A stretch of DNA of 64,000 nucleotides from Ectothiorhodospira shaposhnikovii (GCF_016584105.1 NZ_NRSM01000001.1:231943-295942), one strand, 5' to 3'. Shown: positions 24,911 through 36,134, counted from the first letter of the stretch. Notes: a model not told the origin generated them from the sequence alone. Made by a program: numbers and translations.

Positions 24911-26104
24911 ATGTCACTGACAGGCAAACATATCCTTCTGGGCGTTTCCGGCGGCATTGCCGCTTACAAGGCCTGCGAGCTCACCCGGCGGCTGATGGAT
25001 GCCGGTGCCGAGGTCCGGGTGGTGATGACCCCCCACGCCACCGAGTTCGTGGCCCCGCTCACCTTCCAGGCCCTTTCCGGCCATCCCGTGCGCACGGTCC
25101 TGTTCGACGCCGAGGCCGAGGCGGGCATGGATCACATCAGCCTGGCCCGCTGGGCCGATGCCGTGCTCATTGCCCCGGCCACCGCCAATGTCATGGCCCG
25201 ACTGGCCCAGGGCATGGCCGATGACCTGTTGACCACCCTCTGTCTGGCCGCCGAGGCCCCCGTCTGCCTGGCCCCGGCCATGAACCGGGTCATGTGGGCC
25301 AACGCCGCGACTCAGGCCAACGTGCGCACCCTGCTGGAGCGGGGTGTCCGTCTGTTCGGCCCCGGTGCCGGTTATCAGGCCTGCGGCGAGGTGGGGGAGG
25401 GGCGCATGCTGGACCCGGGGCAGATCGTCACGGCGGTGGAAGGCCTGTTTGCCAGCGGTGCGCTGGCAGGGGTACGGGTGATGGTCACCGCCGGTCCCAC
25501 CCGGGAGCCTCTGGACCCGGTGCGTTATCTCACTAACCGAAGCTCCGGGCGCATGGGGTTTGCGGTGGCGGCGGCGGCGGCCGAGGCCGGGGCGCAGGTT
25601 TGTCTGGTGAGTGGCCCGGTACACCTGGATACCCCTCGCGGTGTGACCCGTGTGGATGTGGAAACGGCCCTGCAGATGTACGAGGCCGTCATGGCCAGGG
25701 CCGCCGGGACGGATCTGTTCATTGCCACGGCAGCGGTGGCGGATTACCGCATGGCCCAGCCGGCGGAGCGCAAGATCAAGAAGCAGGCAGATGAACTGCA
25801 TCTGACCCTGGTGAAGAACCCGGATATCCTGGCGGCGGTAGCGGCCTTGCCGGACGGTCCGTTCACGGTGGGATTCGCGGCGGAAACCGATGATCTGGAA
25901 ACCTATGCCCGGGGCAAGCTCGAAGCCAAGGGGCTGGACATGATCGCCGCCAATGATGTTTCCGGTGGGCGCGGGTTTGATGTGGCGGACAATGCCCTGA
26001 CGGTGTTCTGGCGGGACGGCTCCCTGTCCCTGCCGCAGCAGTCCAAGTCGCAACTGGCTCGTGAGCTGGTGGCGCTGATTGCCCGACATCATGGGGACGG
26101 CTGA
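24911..26104 (+). CDS. coaBC: bifunctional phosphopantothenoylcysteine decarboxylase / synthetase
   Basis: A 397-residue enzyme for two steps of coenzyme A synthesis: joining cysteine to 4'-phosphopantothenate and decarboxylating the product with FMN. The CoaC half begins [15 protein letters not shown] and has the PAMN-x2-MW substrate-recognition motif (APAMNRVMW) and the active-site cysteine in [10 protein letters not shown]. The CoaB half starts [20 protein letters not shown], with the dimerisation/NTP site KNPDILAAV. Full-length and co-directional with dut, as in many gammaproteobacteria. Confidence 0.97.
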   Translation: MSLTGKHILLGVSGGIAAYKACELTRRLMDAGAEVRVVMTPHATEFVAPLTFQALSGHPVRTVLFDAEAEAGMDHISLARWADAVLIAPATANVMARLAQGMADDLLTTLCLAAEAPVCLAPAMNRVMWANAATQANVRTLLERGVRLFGPGAGYQACGEVGEGRMLDPGQIVTAVEGLFASGALAGVRVMVTAGPTREPLDPVRYLTNRSSGRMGFAVAAAAAEAGAQVCLVSGPVHLDTPRGVTRVDVETALQMYEAVMARAAGTDLFIATAAVADYRMAQPAERKIKKQADELHLTLVKNPDILAAVAALPDGPFTVGFAAETDDLETYARGKLEAKGLDMIAANDVSGGRGFDVADNALTVFWRDGSLSLPQQSKSQLARELVALIARHHGDG

Positions 26105-26107
26105 CCC

Positions 26108-26190
26108 GTGTGGGAGCGGCCCCTGGCCGCGAAGTGTTGCCCGGCGCCGCGGTTCGTCGGCAGGTCGGCTGCCGCGGTCGCGAGCCGCCC
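26108..26190. repeat. REP-like palindromic sequence between coaBC and dut
   Basis: TGTGGGAGCGGCCCCTGGCC begins a REP-like unit with stem GCGGCC/GGCCGC (26116-26121, 26125-26130). A second GC-rich palindromic part follows (around CTGCCGCGGTCGCGA). Similar 'TGTGGGAGCGGC' units are common REP elements in Pseudomonas and relatives. Confidence 0.55.
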
Positions 26191-26247
26191 GTGCGTGCTG
26201 TCTCCCTTCCAATTCCTGTTTCCATCCGACAATCGATCATCAACATC

Positions 26248-26703
26248 ATGCATGCCATCCAGATCAAGATTCTTGACCCCCGTGTCGGCACGGATTTCCC
26301 CCCGCCGGAACCGGCCACGCCGGGTTCCGCCGGCATGGACCTGAGGGCCTGCCTGGACGCGCCCCTGACCCTGCAGCCCGGGGAGACCCATCTCATTCCC
26401 ACCGGCATCGCCATGCACCTGGCGGACCCTGGTCTGGCGGCCATGATCCTGCCCCGGTCCGGGCTGGGCCATAAACACGGCATCGTTCTGGGGAATCTCG
26501 TCGGCCTCATCGACTCCGACTATCAGGGGCCGCTCATGGTCTCCTGCTGGAACCGTGGGGCGGAGCCGTTCGTCGTTCAGCCCGGCGAGCGTATTGCCCA
26601 GTTGGTGGTGGTGCCGGTGGTGCAGGCCCGTTTCCAGGTGGTTGATGATTTCGAGGCGACTCACCGGGGCACCGGCGGGTTCGGGTCTTCGGGCAGGGGT
26701 TAG
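26248..26703 (+). CDS. dut: deoxyuridine 5'-triphosphate nucleotidohydrolase (dUTPase)
   Basis: A 151-residue trimeric dUTPase from ATG at 26248; the longer frame upstream runs through the REP-like sequence and is not coding. All five motifs appear in order: [47 protein letters not shown] and the P-loop-like [12 protein letters not shown]. It hydrolyses dUTP to dUMP and pyrophosphate, keeping uracil out of DNA and feeding thymidylate synthesis. The coaBC-dut-algC order is common in gammaproteobacteria. Confidence 0.97.
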   Translation: MHAIQIKILDPRVGTDFPPPEPATPGSAGMDLRACLDAPLTLQPGETHLIPTGIAMHLADPGLAAMILPRSGLGHKHGIVLGNLVGLIDSDYQGPLMVSCWNRGAEPFVVQPGERIAQLVVVPVVQARFQVVDDFEATHRGTGGFGSSGRG

Positions 26704-26754
26704 CGGGACAAGGGCAGGATCAACGAGTGATGGCACCGGTGGAGGTCGAGGAAC

Positions 26755-28140
26755 ATGAGCGTGCAGGTTGACCCGGCCATCTTCCGGGCCTATGACATCC
26801 GCGGCGTGGTAGGTGAACGCCTCAATCCGGATACCGCCCGGGCCATTGGCCGTGCCTACGGTGCCGAGGCCCGCGAGCTGGAGGTGGCCCGGGTAGCGGT
26901 CGGCCGTGACGGCCGGTTGTCGAGCCCCGAACTGGAATCCGCCCTGATCGAAGGGCTGCTGGCAGCGGGGCTGCGGGTGATCCGGCTGGGCTGCCTGCCC
27001 ACGCCGGTGACCTATTACGCCGCGCTCAGGGAGGCTGGCGGCAACGGCATCATGGTCACCGGCAGTCACAATCCCCCGTCCTATAACGGCTTCAAGCTCA
27101 TGCTGGCGGGGCGCACCCTGCACCAGGAAACGGTGCAGCGTCTGCGTCGCCGCATTGACGAGGGACGCCTCCCCGGCGCCCCCGGGGGTACCCTGGAGAC
27201 TGCGGAGGTCTGCGGTCGTTACCTGGACGAACTCTGTGCCGACATTCGCCTGGATCGCCCCCTGCGGGTGGCGGTGGATTGCGGCAACGGGGCTGCCGCC
27301 GTGGTGGCGCCGGAGGTGTTTCGGCGTCTGGGCTGCGAGGTGGTGCCGCTTTACTGCGAGGTGGATGGACATTTTCCCCATCATCATCCCGATCCATCAC
27401 GTCCTGAGAACCTGGAAGACCTGCGGCGGGCCGTGGAGTCCGGTGGGCTGGATCTGGGGCTGGCCTTCGACGGTGACGGGGATCGGCTGGGTGTCGTCGA
27501 CGGCCGGGGGCGCATCCAGTGGCCGGACCGCCTGATGATGTGCTTTGCCGCCGACGTGCTGGCCCATCACCCCGGCAGCACGGTGGTGTTCGATGTGAAA
27601 TGTTCTCACCACCTGGCCGAGCGGGTGCGGGAATTGGGTGGTGTGCCCGACATGTGGCGTACCGGCCACTCCCTGCTCAAGGCGCGCATGGAAGAGACCG
27701 GTGCCCTGCTGGCGGGCGAGATGAGCGGCCATGTCTTTTTTCGGGATCGCTGGCTTGGGGTGGATGACGCGATCTACGCCGGGGCGAGGTTGCTGGAGTC
27801 CCTGGCCCGGGATCCCCGGTCGCCGGCCAGGGTATTCGACGACTTGCCCCGGGCTTGCTGCACGCCGGAATTGCTGGTGGCGCCGGGTGGGGAAGAAGGG
27901 CACGGCGCCTTCATGGCACGTTTCCTGTCCGAGCCGGATCCCGAAGGTGCCAGGGTGAATCGCATCGATGGTCTGCGGGCGGATTTTGATGATGGCTGGG
28001 GCCTGGTAAGGGCTTCCAACACCACCCCCTGCCTGACGCTGCGCTTCGAGGGGAGCAGCCCCGAGGCCTTGGCACGGATCCAGGCCCTGTTCCGTGAGCG
28101 TCTGCTGGCGGTGGACCCGGAACTGGAACTGCCTTTCTGA
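26755..28140 (+). CDS. algC: phosphomannomutase / phosphoglucomutase (AlgC type)
   Basis: A 461-residue alpha-D-phosphohexomutase. The catalytic phosphoserine lies in TGSHNPPSYNGFK, the metal-binding loop is DGDGDRLG, the sugar-binding loop is GEMSGHVFF and the phosphate-binding loop near the C-terminus is RASNTTPCL. Length and motifs match Pseudomonas AlgC, which makes mannose-1-phosphate and glucose-1-phosphate for alginate, LPS and other polysaccharides. ATG at 26755 is preceded by GGAGGTCGAGG. Confidence 0.93.
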   Translation: MSVQVDPAIFRAYDIRGVVGERLNPDTARAIGRAYGAEARELEVARVAVGRDGRLSSPELESALIEGLLAAGLRVIRLGCLPTPVTYYAALREAGGNGIMVTGSHNPPSYNGFKLMLAGRTLHQETVQRLRRRIDEGRLPGAPGGTLETAEVCGRYLDELCADIRLDRPLRVAVDCGNGAAAVVAPEVFRRLGCEVVPLYCEVDGHFPHHHPDPSRPENLEDLRRAVESGGLDLGLAFDGDGDRLGVVDGRGRIQWPDRLMMCFAADVLAHHPGSTVVFDVKCSHHLAERVRELGGVPDMWRTGHSLLKARMEETGALLAGEMSGHVFFRDRWLGVDDAIYAGARLLESLARDPRSPARVFDDLPRACCTPELLVAPGGEEGHGAFMARFLSEPDPEGARVNRIDGLRADFDDGWGLVRASNTTPCLTLRFEGSSPEALARIQALFRERLLAVDPELELPF

Positions 28141-28218
28141 TCCCCTTGCCGCTCTGCCAAGGGTGTGCTTTAAGCCCGCAAGAGTGCCTTGCCTGCACGA
28201 CGAGCCCTCTGAACAGGT

Positions 28219-28343
28219 CATGCCCGCGCAGGCGGGGGATCCATAAGGCCGGTACCACCCGGGTGATCTCATGGCCGTCATTCCCGCGCAGGCGGGAATC
28301 CAGTAGCATATTGAAAACCCTGAACTCCCGCCTGCGCGGGAAT
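28219..28343. repeat. cluster of three dRS3-like palindromes
   Basis: A degenerate copy (28219-28240) is followed by a perfect ATTCCCGCGCAGGCGGGAAT (28280-28299) and a variant ACTCCC-N8-GGGAAT (28324-28343). The last two are about 25 bp apart and in mirrored context. They fill the gap between algC and argB. Confidence 0.8.
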
Positions 28344-28345
28344 GA

Positions 28346-29314
<969 letters not shown>

Positions 29315-29321
29315 ACGAGCG

Positions 29322-29981
29322 TTACTGGCGCAGGGACTGCCTCTGCTCCAGTTGCTGTCGACGCAGCTCCCGGAACCGCTCCAGATACTGGGTAAATTGC
29401 CCAAGCACCGCGTCCCGCTCCTGCTCCCGATCTTCCAGATAGGCCTCCTGGGCCAGGATCTGACGCTTGAGTGATTTCGCCTGCTCCCTGAGTCCATCCT
29501 GTACCGGGCGGTCGGATGCCTCCAGATCGGCGATCCGTCGCCGGATCTGCTCCAGTTGGGCCCGCAGACTGGCGAGCTTGTCCCGGGTGATGTTCATGTT
29601 GGCATCAATGAGGGCAAGCCTGTCATCACGCGCGTGCAGCAATTCCCGTTCGGAGCCGAAGGATTGCAGCAGTATGCGGTCGGTTCGCTCCTGGGCCGCC
29701 CGTTCCTGCTCCAGCGCCTCCAGCCGTTCCCTTTCCGCCTGTTCGGCGGCCAGCTCCTCCGGCGTCCGGGCACGCTCCAGGCGTCGGATGACCAAGCCTC
29801 TGTGATCCAGGACTTCCCGGTCATAGCGGGTGGTGTTCGGGGGCGGGGAGTCACTCATGTGTGTCTGGCCTGACTCATCCACCCAGCGATACACCTGTCC
29901 GGAAGCAGTGCCATCCAATGCTGCGATCGTGAACCACCCCAGCGCCAGGCCAGTGATTGCGATTGATGGTGATCTGGGCAT
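29322..29981 (-). CDS. DUF4124 domain protein with coiled coil
   Basis: A 219-residue exported protein. After a signal peptide (ITGLALGWFTIAALDGTASG) comes the DUF4124 core QVYRWVDESGQTHMSDSPPP, a short beta domain of unknown function common in proteobacterial envelope proteins. From about residue 75 to the end it is almost wholly helical and charged (EELAAEQAERERLEALEQER, EREQERDAV), so a long coiled coil is expected. It is convergent with argB, eight bases between the stops. Confidence 0.8.
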   Translation of the reverse strand: MPRSPSIAITGLALGWFTIAALDGTASGQVYRWVDESGQTHMSDSPPPNTTRYDREVLDHRGLVIRRLERARTPEELAAEQAERERLEALEQERAAQERTDRILLQSFGSERELLHARDDRLALIDANMNITRDKLASLRAQLEQIRRRIADLEASDRPVQDGLREQAKSLKRQILAQEAYLEDREQERDAVLGQFTQYLERFRELRRQQLEQRQSLRQ

Positions 29982-30034
29982 GCTTGGCTCCCGTTGGCGG
30001 TGAGGTGCCGTCGCACGTGAGCCGCCTCACGTTA

Positions 30035-30676
30035 TCAGATGCCGAATTCCCGGCGATAGTTTTCCATTGCAACTCGGTGCTCAGCCATGTCCGGCTGGTC
30101 TTCCAGATAAGCGATCAGGTCGGACAGGGATGCGATGGCATGAACGGTCAGACCGTAATCCCGTTCCACTTCCTGAATGGCGGACAGCTCGCCACGTCCT
30201 CGCTCCTGGCGATCCAGGGCTATCAGCACGCCTGCCGGTTCAGCGCCGGCGGCCTTGATGATCTCCACGGATTCACGGATGGCCGTGCCGGCAGTGATGA
30301 CGTCATCCACGATCATGACGCGGCCCGACAGCGGAGCCCCTACCAGGATGCCGCCCTCGCCATGATCCTTGGCTTCCTTGCGGTTGAAACAGTAAGGGTA
30401 GTCACGGTCGTGCTCCTGGGCCAGGGCCACCGCGGTGGCCGCCACCAGGGGAATGCCCTTGTAGGCGGGGCCAAACAGCATGTCCACCCGGGAATCCGAT
30501 TCCACCAGGGTGCGGGCGTAAAAGCCGCCCAGCCTTGCCAGGTCGCGACCGGTATTGAACAGACCGGCATTGAAAAAATATGGGCTGGTACGACCGGATT
30601 TCAGCTTGAAGGATCCGAAGCGCAGGATGCCTCGTTCCATACAGAATTTCAGGAATTGGGTGCGATAGCTGTTCAT
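30035..30676 (-). CDS. pyrE: orotate phosphoribosyltransferase
   Basis: A 213-residue enzyme from ATG at 30676 ([17 protein letters not shown]), the standard gammaproteobacterial length; the frame stays open upstream but has no family similarity. The PRPP-binding motif is [13 protein letters not shown], the flexible catalytic loop holds [13 protein letters not shown], and [17 protein letters not shown] is also typical. It makes OMP from orotate and PRPP. Divergent from xthA, sharing a 131-bp intergenic region. Confidence 0.96.
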   Translation of the reverse strand: MNSYRTQFLKFCMERGILRFGSFKLKSGRTSPYFFNAGLFNTGRDLARLGGFYARTLVESDSRVDMLFGPAYKGIPLVAATAVALAQEHDRDYPYCFNRKEAKDHGEGGILVGAPLSGRVMIVDDVITAGTAIRESVEIIKAAGAEPAGVLIALDRQERGRGELSAIQEVERDYGLTVHAIASLSDLIAYLEDQPDMAEHRVAMENYRREFGI

Positions 30677-30807
30677 AGATTGAGAAATTACAAGTTCTGT
30701 TGGGAGGGTACAAGCATGTGTGTAGACCGTCTGTCGGACGATTGTGTTAGGTTTTAGCTGTAATACGGATTTTACCGACAACCCGTGATCACTGCTCTCG
30801 ATATCTG

Positions 30808-31584
30808 ATGCGAATCATCACGCTCAATGCCAACGGCATTCGCGCCGCCGCCCGCAAGGGGTTTTATGAATGGCTCAAGGCCCAGGATGCGGATGTGGTC
30901 TGCATCCAGGAGACCAAGGCGCAGATCCACCAGCTCACCGATGAGGCCTTTCATCCCGCCGGCTATTTTACCTGCTATCTGGACGCCCGGAAAAAGGGTT
31001 ACAGCGGGGTGGCCCTGTATGCCAGGCGCAAACCCGATGACGTTGTCATGGGGATGGATTCCGAGGAGTTCGATCCTGAAGGCCGCTATATCGAGGCGCG
31101 TTTCGGTAATTTATGCGTTGCGTCCGTCTATGTGCCCTCCGGATCTTCCGGCGAGTTGCGCCAGGCGGCCAAGTACCGCTTCATGGACACGTTCATGGAG
31201 CAATTGCGACGGAAGCAGGCCGATGATCGCGAATACGTTCTGTGCGGGGACTGGAACATCGCCCACAAGCCCATTGACCTGCGCAACTGGCGCAGCAACC
31301 AGAAGAATTCCGGTTTTTTACCCGAGGAACGGGTCTGGCTGGATGTGCTATTTAATGAAGTGGGTTGGGTGGACACCTTCCGGCGTCTGAATCAGGCCCC
31401 TGAGCAGTACACCTGGTGGGCCAACCGGGGGCAGGCCTGGGCGAAGAACGTGGGGTGGCGTCTGGACTACCAGATTGCCACGCCGGGCGTGGCGGCGACG
31501 GCTCGTGGGGTGAGCATCTACAAGGATGAACGGTTCTCGGATCATGCCCCGGTCATCACCGACTACGACTGGTCGTTCCCATAG
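30808..31584 (+). CDS. xthA: exodeoxyribonuclease III family AP endonuclease
   Basis: A 258-residue Mg-dependent exonuclease/AP endonuclease. Family motifs: [14 protein letters not shown] at the N-terminus, QETKAQ with the metal-binding glutamate, [15 protein letters not shown], and the C-terminal LDYQI and SDHAPVI with the catalytic histidine. It repairs abasic sites and trims 3' blocked ends. The pyrE-xthA divergent pair is frequently seen in gammaproteobacteria. The symbol exoA is also used for this subgroup. Confidence 0.93.
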   Translation: MRIITLNANGIRAAARKGFYEWLKAQDADVVCIQETKAQIHQLTDEAFHPAGYFTCYLDARKKGYSGVALYARRKPDDVVMGMDSEEFDPEGRYIEARFGNLCVASVYVPSGSSGELRQAAKYRFMDTFMEQLRRKQADDREYVLCGDWNIAHKPIDLRNWRSNQKNSGFLPEERVWLDVLFNEVGWVDTFRRLNQAPEQYTWWANRGQAWAKNVGWRLDYQIATPGVAATARGVSIYKDERFSDHAPVITDYDWSFP

Positions 31585-31616
31585 GGATATCCCTGGCAGA
31601 CCATTTCTGCCCCGTC

Positions 31617-31636
31617 ATTCCCGCGCAGGCGGAAAT
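31617..31636. repeat. degenerate dRS3-like palindrome
   Basis: ATTCCC-GCGCAGGC-GGAAAT, with one base changed in the right arm relative to the perfect copy at 28280. It lies between xthA and the BCCT transporter gene. Confidence 0.7.
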
Positions 31637-31773
31637 CCAGGAAAGGGCCGGTCGTGCTGGCTGTTTTTTAACCAGTTCGCATTATGTCAAAGGTTCATGT
31701 TAGCGTAAAAAAAGGCTGCGGAAGGTCTGCTTTCCGCTGAATTCCGGCGATCCAGCCCACGAAGGGAGGTTAC

Positions 31774-33762
31774 ATGACCGAACAGAGTGCGTCTCCAGCC
31801 CGTGCTCCACGCATCCTGATGAACCCGCCAGTGTTCATCACCTCCGCGGTACTTACCCTGGTCTTCGTGCTGTTCGCCGCCATCTTCACCGAGACGGCCG
31901 GCACCGTCTTCAGCGCCGTGCAGGGCTGGATCTCCGAGTCCGCCGGCTGGTTCTATGTGCTGGCGGTGGCCGGATTCGTGGTCTTCATGGTCGGGGTGGC
32001 GGTGTCCAGCTACGGCAATATCAAGCTGGGCCCGGACCATAGTCAGCCCGATTACAGCTATACCTCCTGGTTCGCCATGCTGTTCTCCGCCGGCATGGGT
32101 ATCGGCCTCATGTTTTTCGGCGTGGCCGAACCGGTCATGCACTATGTCACCCCGCCGGTGGGCGATCCGGAAACCGTCGAGGCCGCCCGCCAGTCCATGC
32201 GCATCACCTTCTTCCACTGGGGGGTTCATGCCTGGGCCATCTATGCCGTGGTGGCACTGTCCCTGGCCTACTTCGCCTTCCGGCATGATCTGCCGCTGAC
32301 CATCCGCTCTTCCCTGTATCCGTTGATCGGTGACCGCATCCACGGAGGCATCGGCCACACGGTGGATACCTTTGCCGTGTTGGGCACCATCTTCGGCGTC
32401 GCCACCTCCCTGGGGTTCGGCGTCATGCAGATCAACTCGGGCCTGAATTACCTGTTCGATGTTCCCAATACTCTCTCGGTGCAGGTCATCCTGATCGTGG
32501 TCATCACCGCTATCGCCACCCTGTCCGTGGGCCTGGGTCTGGATGGCGGCATCCGCCGGATCTCGGTGCTGAACATGATCCTGGCCGCGGGCCTGCTGGC
32601 CTTCGTGCTGGTGGCCGGCCCCACCGTCTTCTTGCTGCAGACCCTGGTGCAGAACACGGGGAACTATGTCTCCAACCTGTTCTCCATGACCTTCAATCTG
32701 TACGCCTACGAGCCCACCTCGTGGATCGGCGGCTGGACCCTGTTCTACTGGGGCTGGTGGATCGCCTGGGCGCCCTTCGTGGGCATGTTCATTGCCCGGG
32801 TCTCCCGGGGGCGCACCATCCGTGAATTCACCTTCGGCGTGCTGCTGGTGCCGGTGGGCTTCACCATCATGTGGATGACCTTCTTCGGCAATACCGCCCT
32901 GCACATGATCATGGTACAGGGCATCACCGAGCTGTCGGACGCGGTGGCGGCGGATACCTCGGTGGCCCTGTTCCAGTTCTTCGAACATCTGCCCCTGTCC
33001 TCCATCATGGCCCTGGTGGCGACCCTGCTGGTGGTGACCTTCTTCGTCACTTCCTCGGACTCCGGCTCCCTGGTGGTGGACATCCTCACCTCCGGCGGCA
33101 AGGAGGAATCCCCCACCTGGCAACGCATCTTCTGGGCCGTGATCGAGGGCATCGTGGCGGCAGCCCTGCTCATTGCCGGTGGTCTGGCGGCCCTGCAGAC
33201 CGCCACCATCGCCAGTGCCCTGCCGTTCGCCATCATCATGTGCTTCATGTGCTGGGGGCTGCTCAGGGCCCTGCGCATCGACACCATGAAGCGGATCAGC
33301 CTGCGCGAGGCACGGGTGGCCCCCATCGGTCCCCATGCCCCGGTGAGCTGGCAGCATCGTCTGCGGACCATTGTGCATCAGCCCAAGCGCAACGAGGTGC
33401 TGCGCTATATCCGGGAAACGGTCAGGCCGGCCCTGGAGGCGGTGGCCGAGGAACTGCGTAAGCAGAGCCTGGATGCCCAGACCGGGGTGGGCGAGGATGG
33501 CCGCTGCTGGGTGGAGGTCCGCCATGGCGAGGAGATCGACTTCTTTTATTCCGTGCGGCCCCGTGCCTATGAACCCCCTACCTTCGTGATGCGCGATACC
33601 CGCAGCCAGCGTGCCGAGGCGCTCAAGTATTTCCACGCGGAAGTGCATCTGAGCGAGGGCGGTCAGGACTATGACGTCATGGGCTGGAGTCGGGACGCCA
33701 TCATCAATGATGTACTGGAACACTATGAGCGTCACATGCACTTCCTGAGTGCCGTGCGCTGA
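31774..33762 (+). CDS. BCCT-family betaine/choline/carnitine transporter
   Basis: A 662-residue sodium- or proton-coupled carrier for betaine-like osmolytes. Twelve membrane segments are expected. The substrate box is near GMGIGLMFFGVAEPVMH, and the BCCT signature is GWTLFYWGWWIAWAPFVGMF followed by RGRTIREF. The cytoplasmic C-terminal tail is long (from about residue 505, some 155 residues), rich in charged residues and WVEVRHGEEIDFFYSVR; such tails sense osmotic state in BetT and BetP. A ProVWX operon follows, so the locus is devoted to compatible-solute uptake. The exact substrate is unproven. Confidence 0.93.
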   Translation: MTEQSASPARAPRILMNPPVFITSAVLTLVFVLFAAIFTETAGTVFSAVQGWISESAGWFYVLAVAGFVVFMVGVAVSSYGNIKLGPDHSQPDYSYTSWFAMLFSAGMGIGLMFFGVAEPVMHYVTPPVGDPETVEAARQSMRITFFHWGVHAWAIYAVVALSLAYFAFRHDLPLTIRSSLYPLIGDRIHGGIGHTVDTFAVLGTIFGVATSLGFGVMQINSGLNYLFDVPNTLSVQVILIVVITAIATLSVGLGLDGGIRRISVLNMILAAGLLAFVLVAGPTVFLLQTLVQNTGNYVSNLFSMTFNLYAYEPTSWIGGWTLFYWGWWIAWAPFVGMFIARVSRGRTIREFTFGVLLVPVGFTIMWMTFFGNTALHMIMVQGITELSDAVAADTSVALFQFFEHLPLSSIMALVATLLVVTFFVTSSDSGSLVVDILTSGGKEESPTWQRIFWAVIEGIVAAALLIAGGLAALQTATIASALPFAIIMCFMCWGLLRALRIDTMKRISLREARVAPIGPHAPVSWQHRLRTIVHQPKRNEVLRYIRETVRPALEAVAEELRKQSLDAQTGVGEDGRCWVEVRHGEEIDFFYSVRPRAYEPPTFVMRDTRSQRAEALKYFHAEVHLSEGGQDYDVMGWSRDAIINDVLEHYERHMHFLSAVR

Positions 33763-33781
33763 TCCCTGGAATGGATTGTAG

Positions 33782-33818
33782 AGGGCCGTGGATCGGTCTG
33801 ATCCCCGGCCCTTCTTTT
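33782..33818 (+). terminator. Rho-independent terminator after the BCCT gene
   Basis: A 13-pair stem with one mismatch (AGGGCCGTGGATC at 33782-33794, partner 33800-33812) and a 5-base loop, followed by TTCTTTTT. This separates the BCCT gene from proVWX. Confidence 0.85.
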
Positions 33819-33879
33819 TCCCCGTCGTCAGACACTGACACCGACCAGCCCCCTATGGGGTGAAGACAGGACAGTAGCC

Positions 33880-35133
33880 TTGCAGCAACCCAAAATCACA
33901 ATCAAAAACCTTACCAAGGTCTTCGGCGACCCGCCGGCCCCGGCCTTGAAACTCATGGATGAAGGACACGACCGCAAGGAGATCCAGCAGCGTACCGGAC
34001 TCACCCTGGGCATTGCCGACGTCAGTTTCGATGTGGCGCAAGGGGAGATCCTGGTGGTCATGGGTCTGAGCGGATGTGGCAAATCCACCCTGATCCGCTG
34101 CCTCAACCGGCTGATCGAGCCGACGGCGGGGCAGGTGCTGATCGATGGGGAAGACATTACCACCTTGGGCAACAAGGACCTGCTCGCACTGCGGCGCCGC
34201 AAGTTCGGCATGGTGTTCCAGAATTTTGCCCTGTTCCCCCACCGCACCATCCTGCAGAACGTGGCCTTCGGGCTGGAGATCTGCGGCATGGACCAGGAAG
34301 AGCGGGAGCAGCGGGCGGCCCAGGCCCTGCAACTGGTGGGTCTGGACGGTTGGGAGCAGGCTTTTCCGTCCCAGCTCTCCGGGGGCATGCAGCAGCGGGT
34401 GGGCCTGGCCCGGGCGCTGGCCGTGGATCCGGACATCCTGCTCATGGACGAGGCCTTCAGCGCGCTGGACCCGTTGATACGGCGGGACATGCAGCAGGAA
34501 CTGATCAACCTGCAGGCACGGGTGAAGAAGACCATCGTGTTCATCACCCATGACCTGGACGAGGCCCTCAGGCTCGGTGATCGCATTGTCCTGATGAAGG
34601 ATGGACGGGTGGTCCAGATCGGCACTCCGGAAGAGATTCTGAGTTCGCCCGCCAGTCGCTATGTGGAGCGCTTTGTCGAGGATGTGGACAAGACCCAGAT
34701 CCTCACCGCCGGCGGGATCATGCGAGATGCGCGGGTGCTGGCCCTTCTGTCGGATGGCCCCCGCACCGCCCTGCACAAGATGGAGAAGGAAAGTTTCTAC
34801 AGTCTGTTCGTGGTGCAGCGGGACGGCACGCTGGAGGGTTACGTGTGGGCGGATGACATGGGCAGGGCCATCGAGCAGGGGGACAGGCAGATTGCGTCCC
34901 ATCTCCAGCGGGATCATCAGACGGTGGCGCCGGATGAGCCGGTCAGTACCTTGATCGGCATGCTGGCGGACAGCCGCATTCCGGTGGCGGTGGTGGATGA
35001 GGCCGGGCGTCTGCTGGGCACCATCGTCAAGAGCAACGTGCTGGCGGCCCTGGCGGCCGGTCAGCCGGATCAGGATCAGGCAGCGACGACGGCGGAAACC
35101 GCCGCGGACAGAACCAGTGAAGCACTCTCATGA
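33880..35133 (+). CDS. proV: glycine betaine/proline ABC transporter ATPase
   Basis: A 417-residue ATPase of the ProU/OpuA type. TTG at 33880 is the only start that keeps the N-terminal IKNLTKVFGD; the next ATG would remove it. Walker A is GLSGCGKST, the signature LSGGMQQRVGLARAL and Walker B LLMDEAFSALD. The ProV-type insertion (RKEIQQRTGLTLGIADVSFD) precedes Walker A. Tandem CBS domains fill the last 130 residues and should sense ionic strength. Its stop overlaps the proW start (ATGA). Confidence 0.94.
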   Translation: MQQPKITIKNLTKVFGDPPAPALKLMDEGHDRKEIQQRTGLTLGIADVSFDVAQGEILVVMGLSGCGKSTLIRCLNRLIEPTAGQVLIDGEDITTLGNKDLLALRRRKFGMVFQNFALFPHRTILQNVAFGLEICGMDQEEREQRAAQALQLVGLDGWEQAFPSQLSGGMQQRVGLARALAVDPDILLMDEAFSALDPLIRRDMQQELINLQARVKKTIVFITHDLDEALRLGDRIVLMKDGRVVQIGTPEEILSSPASRYVERFVEDVDKTQILTAGGIMRDARVLALLSDGPRTALHKMEKESFYSLFVVQRDGTLEGYVWADDMGRAIEQGDRQIASHLQRDHQTVAPDEPVSTLIGMLADSRIPVAVVDEAGRLLGTIVKSNVLAALAAGQPDQDQAATTAETAADRTSEALS

Positions 35134-35978
35134 ATCATGATTTCCCTTTCTTCGGCAAGTTTCCCCTGTCGGACTACATCGACGACGGCCTGGACTGGCT
35201 GACCGACACCTTCTCCGGACTGACCCGGGCCATCAGCAACGTGCTGGGTGACGGTGTGGACGGCGTGGTGATGCTGCTGAGCTTTCCACCGCCCTGGGTG
35301 GTGATCCTGATATTTGCAGGCATTGCCTGGCTGGCGGCGGGGCGCCGGGTGGCCATCGGTACCGTGGCGGGCCTGCTGTTTTTGTGGAACCTGCAGCTTT
35401 GGCAGGCCACCATCGAGACCCTCACCCTGGTCCTGTTCGCCACGGCGGTGGCGGTGGCCATCGCATTGCCCATCGGCATCCTGGGCGGGCTGTCGGAGCG
35501 CTTCCACCGGGCCACCATGCCGGTACTGGACTTCATGCAGACCATGCCAGCCTTCGTCTATCTGATCCCGGCGATTCCCTTTTTCGGTCTGGGGCAGGTG
35601 TCGGCCATGTTCGCCACGGTGATCTTTTCCATGCCGCCGGCCATCCGTCTCACCATCCTGGGTATCCGTCAGGTGCCCCGGGAACTGGTGGAGGCCGCGG
35701 ATGCCTTTGGCGCCAGCCGGCGGCAGAAACTGTTCAAGGTCCAGCTGCCGTTGGCGGTGCCCACCATCATGGCGGGCATCAACCAGACCATCATGCTGGC
35801 CCTGTCCATGGTGGTGATTGCCGCCATGATCGGCGCCGGAGGCCTGGGGGGCGAGGTATGGCGTGCGATCCAGCGCCTGCAGCCGGGCAATGGCTTTGAG
35901 GCCGGCATCGCCATCGTCATCCTGGCGATGATCCTGGACCGGGTGACCCAGCGCATCGGTCAGCAACGTGGATCGTAG
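35130..35978 (+). CDS. proW: glycine betaine/proline ABC transporter permease
   Basis: A 282-residue permease with about seven membrane segments. The N-terminal FPLSDYIDDGLDWLTDTF block is characteristic of ProW. The EAA loop is ELVEAADAFGASRRQKLFKV, which contacts the ATPase, and the last segments hold IMAGINQTIMLALSMVVIAA and GAGGLGGEVWRAIQRL. Coupled to proV by a 4-bp overlap. Confidence 0.94.
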   Translation: MNHDFPFFGKFPLSDYIDDGLDWLTDTFSGLTRAISNVLGDGVDGVVMLLSFPPPWVVILIFAGIAWLAAGRRVAIGTVAGLLFLWNLQLWQATIETLTLVLFATAVAVAIALPIGILGGLSERFHRATMPVLDFMQTMPAFVYLIPAIPFFGLGQVSAMFATVIFSMPPAIRLTILGIRQVPRELVEAADAFGASRRQKLFKVQLPLAVPTIMAGINQTIMLALSMVVIAAMIGAGGLGGEVWRAIQRLQPGNGFEAGIAIVILAMILDRVTQRIGQQRGS

Positions 35979-35989
35979 CCGGCCACGTC

Positions 35990-36009
35990 ATTCCCGCTTT
36001 CGCGGGAAT
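35990..36009. repeat. dRS3-like palindrome inside the proVWX region
   Basis: A perfect ATTCCC-GCTTTCGC-GGGAAT just after proW. Three short direct repeats of GGGAGTGAC follow between 36028 and 36081. The insert separates proX from proW by 156 bp. Confidence 0.8.
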
Positions 36010-36134
36010 GACGGCCTGAGAGTATCGGGAGTGACCACCCAGGGTATCGGGAGTGACGGCCTGGGGGTGGTTGGGAGTGACGGCAGGAGGCTTTTCAGGA
36101 CTTTCGTAGTATCCATGCAATTTTCTGGAGGAAG

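Noticed and set aside
31687..33741. 684-codon minus-strand ORF opposite the BCCT gene
   Set aside because: Antisense to a clear transporter and rich in H, G, Q and D without any domain; a shadow frame.
36010..36090. CRISPR-like or tandem-repeat array after proW
   Set aside because: Only three short GGGAGTGAC repeats with irregular spacing; more likely decayed palindromic repeat units.
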